Assembly (NCBI GenBank): GCA_021018995.1
Contig: CM037588.1
Span: 81,751,765-81,815,764 of the forward strand
Reading direction: 5' to 3'
From: Chloranthus sessilifolius
Lineage: Eukaryota > Streptophyta > Magnoliopsida > Chloranthales > Chloranthaceae
DNA length: 64,000 nucleotides
Shown: piece after piece, positions 55,345 through 64,000 of the stretch
How the letters are laid out: every line of letters begins with the position of its first letter
Numbering within the stretch: the stretch's first letter is position 1
Position numbers and translations under genes: made by a program
Notes under the pieces: model-generated
What the model was told of the DNA's origin: nothing
Seen by the model: only the letters and a program-made list of their open reading frames with translations
The model's database searches: none

Positions 55345-56593
55345 TGCGCTTCAGATGCTCGGACCCAACAATGGGCACCGAAAGCTTTTGGGAACTCCAT
55401 TGGTGACTTATTTACCGTAAGGCGGTCAAACTGGTGCAACATTCAAGCTGCGAAGTACCACGCTTGCACCATTGTTATGAGGAAAATCATTTCTTCCTTG
55501 AATCATGTCAAAACCGGGAAAGAAAATGGCTCGCAATGGATTTGATCTCGAATTACGATCCTGCTCGTACCTAATGACTCTTCCGGATCCGACATGGAAC
55601 TTGAACAAATATCCAATGTGGATTCATCATTTCAACTTTCATTGGTGATGAAAATTGCTTGAGCAGAATCTCCATTGAAAATGATTCCCTCATAAAACCA
55701 GGACTAGATACATGCACAAGGGTTATGGTTGATTGGTCCGACAGAGAACATGAATTATATGATGCCACTACCTTGAGAACCTACCGAAGTTTTCAAGTCC
55801 GGGCTTTATGGTGAAGAAAACATGGTGAAGCGATCACTTTATTTTCATGCTTGGAAGCATTCTTGAAGGAGGAACCTTTAGGACCGGATGATATGTGGTT
55901 AGTAGTCTCTGCTTTAGGCTGCGGGTTATTTTCAAAACGCAATGTCTTTTTATTAAGTTCATTGTACTTTCTTTTGTTTGTTTCTGTTTTGGCAATATCA
56001 CATTTTATTACGGTTATGGTATTGCCCTACATGTAAGGAGCATAGACAAGCCACTAAGAAAGCGAACTTGTGGAGGTTGCCGGAGATTCTAGTGGTTCAT
56101 TTGAAACGATTTTCTTATAGCCGGTTTCTGAAGAACAAACTTGACACTTTTGTTAGTTTTCCTCTTCATAATCTTGATTTAAGCAAGTATGTAAAGCACA
56201 AGGCTGCTACTCCTCAGTCCCATGTTTACAAACTTTATGCTGTGAGCAACCACTATGGTGGTTTAGGTGGCGGTCACTACTCTGCACACAAAGGTAAGAT
56301 TCCTTAGCCATACTTATTATTTGCATTTTCTTTAGGCCTATGCCATAACCACTAAGTGACATCTAAATGAACTCCACGAGAACAAATTAGAGTCTGTTTC
56401 AATTTGCATTATTTTCTAGAACATCAATACCATGTTATTGAAAAATCCGCAATTTTATGTGTTGGGCGGCAGCTAATAGAAGAGAACAGATGGTACCATT
56501 TTGATGATCCATGTTTCTTCAGGTTGAGGAGGCGATTAAAACATCGCAGCTTACGTGTTGTTTTACTGAAGAGTTGAGAGTTGAAACAGGAAG
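55345..56593 (+). pseudogene. Ubiquitin-specific protease (UBP5/8/9/10/11-like) C-terminal pseudogene
   Basis: Three exons with introns still visible. Exon A (55345-55897): LLGTPLVTYL, VMVDWSDREHELYD, LFSCLEAFLKEEPLGPDDMW, with several frame changes. Intron 55898-56018 has lost its acceptor AG. Exon B (56019-56293) is open: [51 protein letters not shown] with the catalytic His. Exon C (56473-56593): LIEENRWYHFDD, then a 1-bp loss and CGA-to-TGA in IKTSAAYVLFYRR. The Cys box and N-terminal half are missing. Confidence 0.9.
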
Positions 56594-58673
56594 GGAATTG
56601 GAAAACCATCTCGGATCAAACCTCCGAGTAATTAAAGGTTATTCTCGGTGGTACTACTACCTATTGCGAATGCAGCCTGCTTTAAGGGGTTGTGATTGGA
56701 GGTCTTCCCAGATAACACCTATATGTAAGAGAACTCAGATTAATCGGAGAAATTGTGTTGAAGAATGCAAGTATTATGAGGAGGAAACCCAAGTAAATAG
56801 CTGCTGCAAATTGGGAAGAGTTTTTGTTTTTAAATCCAAATTTTGAGATGATTGTAGAGGGGCATATATAAAACATTTGAGTGATACCTCCTTCGCATTG
56901 CCTACATTTTTAATTTTGTGTGTTAGTTATTTTGCCTTTTTCTCGTACCTTTACCCTTTTCTCTTTGCACTTTATTTTCTTTTCTATACGGCTTTTAGTT
57001 CATGTGGAAAATGTGTTGTAGGAATGATCAAATAGCTAGTCAAAAAGGTTGCAGAGGACTTAGCCGCATCTATAGATGATTTTTTTTTCTTTGTTTGGAA
57101 TACAGTGGAATATGTTTTGGTCCTATACCATGCCTTGGTAAGGTTATGAATTGGTGGTCATTGAATGAATGTGTTTTAATGGGACAAAACAAAAATATGA
57201 AACCCACTTATTTGTGATTACTTGCATTTTTAATCATTCAAAGCTACATTTACATGATTAAATTGCTACTTCGGTTTTATTTTTTCAAATTTTATTTGGT
57301 TTATATAATTTTAAAATGGAAACTATGAATTACTCCCGTTATTGCAGTTGTTGCTTCCAAGGTTCAAAATTTCTGCCGAAACCACTGAAATCCAAAATTG
57401 ATTTTGGTTTTGGTCATGCCTGAAACCGAAATTTTGATCCTTGGTCGCTTCTAAATATACCATTGTTAATGAAGCTCTAATGGGGAATCCCATTATAAGT
57501 TGCCAAACATATGAAGAGTTTTACTTGAATTTCTGTCAAGTCAAAAGCTAACATCGACAGAGGTTAGAGCCCTCAAAACGTAAATGTAAGCGTGCTTCTG
57601 AGAGCCAATAGGGTGTTAATCATGGTTATAAATCTTGGAAATCCGAGACATTTCAAAATAATGGGCCCAGCCAATACTGAGACAAGACATTTCGAATTGA
57701 GGAAACATCAGCTAATCCGAGACATCAATCAATTCTATGTGCAAGCCAAATAATAAAAATCATATGCACACCTATTAACGAAATTATTGAGGAAACATCA
57801 GCTAATGCTAGGCAAAGCCCAATAAATACAAGCCTCGTTTTCTAATTGCAATTAATAGATGAAGTCTAGCAGTAGCAGCTATATAAAAAAACAGATATAG
57901 ATATCTTTGGAACAACAAAAAATAGAAGTTTCCATTTCCTAAAAATAAGGGGAATATATCATGCTTTGAAAAGTTATTAAGCCATGCAGAAATTAACTAT
58001 TGTTATCAGTCCACAATTTTAGTATATTAGCACTTATTTAAAAACTGATTAACCATTGCTATCACTCTAACATCTAACTGAAAAGGAGTAATAATGGAAG
58101 GATGACACAGACATCTAGACCTAGCAGACTAAGACATTGTATGCCATAAACCTATTCAAAATCCCAACCTTTGTTTCTTGATTTGAACCTTACCAGCCTT
58201 AACCCGATTCCCTCCCTTATATTTGAGCCTAGTTTACCCAACATGACCTGAGTTTTTGCTAAACGGGTCTGGTCGGGTTCAAGTAGAGGGTTTCAAAAAA
58301 TGGGTCGGATCGGGTTCCGGTTGAGGGTTTCAATAAATGAGTTGGATAGGGTTCCAGTTGAGGGTTTCAATAAATGAGTTTGAACTCACTCTAACCTATC
58401 ACACTACCTATATCAGTATTGTATAGATATTGGCCAATACCTAACTGTATTAGTAGGCATCGGAAAATACATATTGGTTTTCAGCTAATTTTTTAATTAT
58501 TATAAATGTTTAATTTAACTAATTTTATTTGATGTTGTATTATATTACTTATTTATTTTATTTTACCTCATCAACCCCCTATTGGCTGATACGTATTAGT
58601 ATCGGTGATATCATGTCAGTCTGAAGAGTGATTGATAATAAATTTGCAAGCTTAGCATAACTTGATTGCATAC
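56594..58673. other. Intergenic DNA with small repeats
   Basis: A MITE-like fold-back (57357-57444) and a 60-bp direct repeat (GGGTTCCGGTTGAGGGTTTC-type units, 58300-58380). No gene. Confidence 0.5.
57357..57444. mobile_element. MITE-like fold-back, low confidence
   Basis: Ends CCAAGGTTCAAAATTTC and the complement of CCAAGGATCAAAATTTC face each other over 88 bp. No clear target duplication. Confidence 0.4.
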
Positions 58674-58769
58674 CTGATGCGTAAGAGTAGCCAAACTCTT
58701 TGTATGCATTGGTGACTGTGGGATAACACCATTTAATGGAGGGATTCCAAGAAGACCACACAATATGCC
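58674..58769 (-). pseudogene. Boron transporter (BOR, HCO3-cotransporter family) exon
   Basis: A clean 96-bp, 32-codon exon between acceptor ATGGCAG and donor CAG-GTATGC. GILCGLLGIPPLNGVIPQSP then MHTKSLATL matches the highly conserved GLxGxPPxNGVxPQSPMHTKSL motif of BOR-type anion exchangers. No other BOR exon is recognised nearby, so I treat it as a captured or relict exon, although its frame is intact. Confidence 0.85.
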
Positions 58770-59826
58770 CTGCCATGCAAAAAAAAAATAGCTTTAATCG
58801 AAGTTACCCAATTCACTCATTAGCTAGTTCGAATTGTTTCTCTCAATTTCAGCCGAACATAGATTGAACCATAGGACTAAACTGACGACAAAGCTGGTAA
58901 ATTAATCGTAGAATATAATTGGAGATTAAGTGCCATTTATCACAACAGATCAAAACTATGACTTTCCTGATCAAAATATCGGCACAGATTGATATCAAGA
59001 ATATAATCCTTAGTTGAACCAAATGACAGTTTTCATGGTCTTCAAAGAACTAGTTCTAAAAATATGCTAATATATGCTCCTACATTACTATAAGTAAGCA
59101 AAAGGAAAATGAAAGGGAACACAGAGAGTACACTTGCATGTCATAAATCCCAAAAGAAGTAAATCATAATGAAATGAAGGTGGCTTTCTCAAATTAGTGG
59201 AGGGAGGACTAACAATGAGCTAAGGAAAAAACCCGAGCCCATGAAGATTGGAATTCTTACCACCCAAATTCTTAAAGATAAGACCTTTGGAATAACTTTG
59301 TAATAAATACCAATTAAGCTTATCTGAGTCCTACAATTCTGCTCCACCCACTTATTCTGACATTGAAGTGACAACCATTGTGTTCAGTCAATCATGATAA
59401 AAAACTCTTGTTGATCTACCAGTTTGGTCCAAGTGAAAACCATTAATCTAAGGTCATACAGCACACGACAACAAAATTCTCATCTCTAGGTATACATATT
59501 AATATAATTTGTAGTCTTCCCTACTGGACCACATGTGATATTCTACCAGGTCTAATTAAGACACAGACTAGCAACTCAAACTGCAAAAGAAAATTACTGA
59601 GCAGATTATAAGAAAGTGCTGAGCACCATCATAAATATAAACATAAATTGCCTATCAAATGCAAATGAATACGCAAAGAAATCAACATTATTCAAAATCA
59701 ACATAATCAAAACACCCTAAGCTACGAAAAAAAACTAAAATTTGCAATTCTAAAGCAATATCAACTGCAGAGAGACCAAATTAATTATTAAAAAATAACA
59801 CATAAAATAGGTAGCGATCTGATCAC
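58770..59826. other. DNA between two minus-strand exons, no gene seen
   Basis: AT-rich; could be an intron or intergenic. Nothing else supported. Confidence 0.4.
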
Positions 59827-60010
59827 CGAGCCCCGTCTTCACGAACCCTCGGCTAGGTGCCTTTGTGTCCCTACCATAAATAAATATATAAATCCAACCC
59901 ATGAATCTTTGAAGCGAATGATCTCTCAAGGTATCAAACAACGAACTCAATTCAAACTGAGTGAACGGTGTAGCATCAATTCGGGCACTAATTTCATAAA
60001 AGATTAACAA
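59827..60010 (-). pseudogene. Exon-like fragment, unidentified
   Basis: Between acceptor CTAGCAG and donor CTCG-GTGATC the minus strand is open for 61 codons: FYEISARIDATPFTQFELSS, LFDTLRDHSLQRFMGWIYIF, KAPSRGFVKTGLG. It reads as real protein but I cannot name it. Confidence 0.4.
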
Positions 60011-60233
60011 CTGCTAGCTACCACCGATGATAGAATCGAGAGCAAAAGCTAGTTTGAAGGTACTATTTAACAAAAGCAGTTCTTCACGAAAATTGTTCCT
60101 ATGATTTGATTGAGATGAAGTTTTCTAATAACAACACGATAAATAAGACGATGTAATTTTCTAAGGATCAAGATCATTCTCAGTATTAGGTAAGATGAAT
60201 AAGATCTATAGATTTAAGTTAGATTCCTGCAAA

Positions 60234-60490
60234 AGCAAGTGAACTCTACTAAGGGAAGGGCTAGCAGAGAGCTATGTCACACAACCTATAGCAGTTCAGG
60301 AGCAGCACTTAGGGAATAAATCCTACAACAAAACACTCACGTTGAGTGACACATAGGAGAATAAATCTCACCCAATAACCAACGCCTAATTAATATAAGG
60401 GAGGAAGCAAACGTGGAGTTTAGAACCCACGACCTCAAGCCTCACAAAGGAGGGAGGATACCAATTGACCTACCACTAGCACATTTTATT
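60234..60490 (-). repeat. tRNA-derived SINE candidate
   Basis: On the minus strand TAGTGGTAGGTCAATTGG (60461-60478) resembles a pol III A box and GTGGGTTCTAAAC (60418-60430) a B box, at tRNA-like spacing of about 35 nt. A non-tRNA body follows to about 60234. Ends and target duplications not resolved. Confidence 0.5.
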
Positions 60491-60639
60491 ACAGTTGATG
60501 GTTTCGCTATGGCAGTGGTGGTGATGATGATGATTGAGATATCCATTGCATTTAAAACTTTGAGGAGTGTCATCATTCACGGAAAATCAACATAAATACT
60601 CACAAAATCTTATAGATTTAGTTTTGACCATAGTCACCA

Positions 60640-61080
60640 AGTCGGGGGTCAGGAATATGTCGGCAAGAAGAAAATTTGGAAAAAAATCTATAGCAGATTG
60701 GAAAGTCTAGGAAAAAAAAAAAAAAAAATTAAAATTTAACAATAAAAAGTATGAAAATTTTAAAAATTTTAAAAATTTTAAAAATGGAAATTACTCAGAA
60801 AATTTTTAACTTTCACAAAAAGTCACCATTTTTTGAAACATTCGTGAATAATTCCTGATTTATTCAATAAACAAAAAATCGTGATTTAGGACTTTTTTTT
60901 AAAAAATCAGCAATTTTAGGGACCATGGTTTTTGGAATTTAACTTAAAATAAGCATTCTAGCTAGTAATCCTCTCGTCTATTGCAACATATCACTTTTGT
61001 TAACAATCGGCCTCTTCCATTTATCCAACACAATCTCAAGTATCAAATGAACTCAAATGAATATTTTAAATGTTTAAAAT
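60640..61080. other. AT-rich DNA, no gene
   Basis: A-run at 60711-60728 and AAATTTT repeats to 60790. Confidence 0.6.
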
Positions 61081-61198
61081 CTTGATCGTAGACCTTGCTT
61101 ATTGCGCTTCTATAGAATTTCTCAGTATATTAACTTTTTGATATATTTGTTCTATAATAGTGCATTGAGGAATAAAAATAAAAGAAAAGAAAACTAAC

Positions 61199-61310
61199 TT
61201 GAAACCCGGGATGTATATGGTTTGGATAGCACGGATGACAAGCTCACTGTTGTTTTTGAAGTTGAAATATCCGTCTACCTTCTTCATAGCTGCTACCGAA
61301 GGCCGTCCAT
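61199..61310 (-). pseudogene. Exon-like fragment, unidentified
   Basis: Minus strand YGRPSVAAMKKVDGYFNFK then NNSELVIRAIQTIYIPGF, before a GTTAGT donor. Protein-like composition; family unknown. Confidence 0.3.
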
Positions 61311-61384
61311 AACCCTAGCGATTTTTAAACATGCATGCACATCAACGAATCAGACAAATATTTAACGAATCAATGAATCAACCA

Positions 61385-61480
61385 AAAAATTGGAAAATCA
61401 ACGAATCAGTGAATCAAACAAAAAATTGGAAAATCAACGCTTCAACGAATCAAACAATAAATTGAAAAAATTGGAAAACC
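61385..61480 (+). repeat. Short degenerate tandem repeat
   Basis: Units close to GAAAATCAACGAATCA with AAACAA(A)AAATT spacers, about five copies. Confidence 0.7.
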
Positions 61481-61759
61481 AACGAATCAACCAATCCATC
61501 TCAAATCCTACTCAAAATCAACCAAAATGTAACAAAAACCATATAACATACCTACATCTGCATTCACCAGCTTCTAATCCATCTCAAATCCTCCGCTCCA
61601 CAAGATCAAAACCATATAACATACCTAGATCAGCATTCACCGCTTCCCGATCCATCATAAAAACGATCGGTTGATCGAAGCTGCCTAGAGTTCCGTGTAA
61701 CGCATTGTTGGAAAGATCCAACTGTTGCAAGATCGAAGACTCAACAAGTTTTAGGAACC

Positions 61760-64000
61760 TGTAATAACCCGAAAAATCATGTCAAACGAGGACCTCGGGA
61801 TCCGTGCCCGATTGGTCTTAGGTTGACCATGAGATAGTTCATTGATGAACTTATGGTGAGATGAGCGGATGTGATGTGTGAACCAGGGTAGAAGAGTGGA
61901 GAGATAGAGGAGTGTGTAGAGTAACATACACCGAGGAGTGTGTATGTGCTCCACACCGAGAAAAGAGATAAGATAAAAAAGGGTTGAAAACCCTAAATTT
62001 CATATTTTGGTGGTTAAGAGGAGTAAAGAAGAGAGAGAGAGAGGAAGAGAGAAGTAAAGGAGCTAGTGAGAAGTGATTGCAAGTAGTTGGAAGGGGATTT
62101 CTTGCGATCAAAGCGCCGGATTCGACGCGGGGGATCTGTTCAGACAAAAGCTGGAAACCCTAACCTTCCAACCCTACATTTAAATCAAATTGAGGTTGAT
62201 TTAAGGTGAGATTCTTATAAATAAATGGTGTAGATTTATAGAATAAATTGTGGTTAAAATGAGTGGAAATTGTAGGAATATTGCTTAGAAAATAACTGAG
62301 AAAAGATTGGGAAGAAACGACCAAAGAAGGTGAATCTGGGGATTCGACTAATCGAAATTGGGATTCGATTAATCGAAATTCCCGTGAAGTTGAAAAGTCG
62401 ATGACCACGAATTTGACTAATCGAATTGAATTTCGTTTAGTCGACTTTGAATTTCGGCTAGTCGAGTTGGGTGTGGACTAGTCATTGAGAGCCTCGGAGG
62501 AGTAAAATGGGTTAAGGAAATCGACCGATCGAAATTGGATTTCGACTAGTCGAGTAAGGATTCGACTAATCGAATTGGACTCGGTTAGTCGATTTTGTAT
62601 GTCCAATCATTTTAGGGAAAACTGGACAGTTAGAACAGCGGATTTCGACTAATCGATTTGGAGAATCGATTAATCGAATTGGACCTCGACTAATCGATTT
62701 TGAGAATCGACTAGTCGAGTTGATTCGACTAGTCGAACCAGAACTCGACTAGAATAGTCGTGACTTAGTTTTTGTTGACTTTTGATTCTTACTTCAAGAC
62801 TCTGGGGGTCTTGAGACTTATTCATTACATCTTTGTGACGTTTGAGTGTGTTTAATGGTATCATAGGTGATACGTATGAAAGTGGGCACAAGGAGCAGTG
62901 GGACCTTGATGCATTGAATCGATAGAGACCTAAGGTAGGGAACACCTTGAACATGTACCTTATTTTACAAGAGCATGTATGTAGTGATATAAATTTCCAT
63001 TCAAATATTTTCGCTTAAAGAATTGTGAAAAGTGTGTGTGTGTGATATTCATAAGAGTAACTAATGAGCCATCCCTGGGATGAAGAAGTAAGAGATAAGA
63101 GCATCGTGTGATGTAAGTAAATGGATACATCCTGGGATGTATCCAAAGATTGAATCATGTTTGATAGGGCCTAAGCGATATAAGATAGCACACTTACACG
63201 GTGAATAACTATATGTAAGGCAATCATATTTTGTTATTTGAGGTTTGATAGGTTACCCCACCGACGTATGGCGGATATCCACGATCGACACGGCAGGATA
63301 TCCGTGACTGATACGGCGAAACCGTAGGCTGCCATGAGGCTTATCCATATAGTAAGCACACCCTGTGGGTGTTGATTGAGACAAGTGAAACCGCCACCAA
63401 TCCCTGGGAAAGGGGCTTGGTACTATATGGTATTCCTGTGAATACATTAAAACTATCTATATAGATGACGATGAAGGGTATCTCATCTCGATGCTATATA
63501 TTGCTCGGGGATTACTTAAGTTGAAAGTTTAAGTTTTGCTTTAGGCCTTTTCAGCATCATTCATGAGTAAATGAAAATACAAGTAATTACAAGAAACGAA
63601 ATGCTTTTAACTGCTTCCATTAACAATTGCATAGATCCATCATGCATGGCATATCATAGAATATATGAGTTATAATTTATATGTTCAAACTGTTTGTTTC
63701 CCTATTGAGCTAGGATGTAGCTCACCACAGAACTATCGTGCAGTCCACTATTAGTCTGAGGCTTGACGCTGATCCCGGCGAGTCAGACCTTGCGGTCGGT
63801 GACGAGTTGGAGCCACCTCCAGAGGACTTCTTCTAGAGGACTCCGCTGTGCCACTTTGAGGGATTTTACAGAGAGTTTTGTACGGCTTGGTATGTCAAGC
63901 CTTGATTTTGTGAAAACCATGTATATAAGGTTTTGGATTAGTCTTTGGGACGAACCATCCGTGATGATTTTCTATCATCGATGGTTCGGATCGGTTCTCC
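61760..64000 (+). repeat. 5' part of an LTR, chromovirus-like start
   Basis: TGTAATAACCCGAAAAATC at 61760 is a common start of plant chromovirus (Tekay/Del) LTRs. A CpG word cluster (62335-62765) is followed by TATAAAT (62980-62986). The LTR appears to run off the right edge; no primer-binding site is seen. Confidence 0.6.
62335..62765 (+). promoter_or_regulatory. Cluster of AATCGATT/ACTAGTCGA words in the 61760 LTR
   Basis: More than twenty near-palindromic words: GATTCGACTAATCGAAATT, GATTCGATTAATCGAAATT, TTCGACTAGTCGAG, AGAATCGACTAGTCGAG. They end about 215 bp before the TATA-like box. Confidence 0.75.

Overview
This 64 kb window looks like the repeat-rich intergenic DNA of a flowering plant, probably a eudicot. 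It is dominated by nested Ty3/gypsy LTR retrotransposons with plant-type Asp-tRNA primer-binding sites. Scattered among them are short exon remnants of ordinary plant genes (aspartic protease, phytocystatin, RRM protein, glutamate synthase, ubiquitin-specific protease, boron transporter). I see no intact host gene. Element names E1-E5, C1 and T1 are mine.

Layout. 1-8375: E1, an Athila-like element on the minus strand with gag, protease, RT, RNase H, integrase, 5' LTR and the first codons of a second ORF (ORF2); its 3' end is off the left edge. 8376-9219 and 22264 to about 28350: T1, a Tat/Retand-like element (plus strand) with 3' tandem repeats, an antisense extra ORF with its own TATA box, a polypurine tract and the 3' LTR. 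9220-22263: E2, an Athila-like element inserted into T1, with both LTRs, gag and a long ORF2 but no pol. About 28360-40497: C1, a chromovirus (Tekay/Del-like, minus strand) with chromodomain, pol and gag. Between its pol and its 3' LTR lies E5, an ORF2 of the Athila type that is itself split by E4, a 3.9 kb solo LTR. 40498 to about 47300: E3, an Athila-like element inserted in C1 gag, with LTR, gag, protease and a truncated ORF2 but no RT or integrase. 47300-61700: low-complexity intergenic DNA with gene fragments, a CACTA-like terminus and a SINE candidate. 61760-64000: start of another LTR.

The most interesting pattern is shared by unrelated elements. Each LTR carries a cluster of short CpG-centred words just upstream of its TATA box, and the word differs between families: TTTTCGAAAAG in E1, GCGAAG/GCGCAAG in E2, CCTATCGAA in E3 and E4, GCGCAATNATTGAGCG in T1, AATCGATTAGTCGA in the last LTR. 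In E1, E2, E3 and T1 the same word recurs upstream of the element's extra ORF, usually followed by another TATA box. Where readable, ORF2 has basic tails and no signal peptide or membrane segment. E2 and E3 lost pol but kept both word clusters and ORF2. This suggests a co-regulated two-promoter system, possibly one in which the extra-ORF product recognises its own family's words. That last step is inference.
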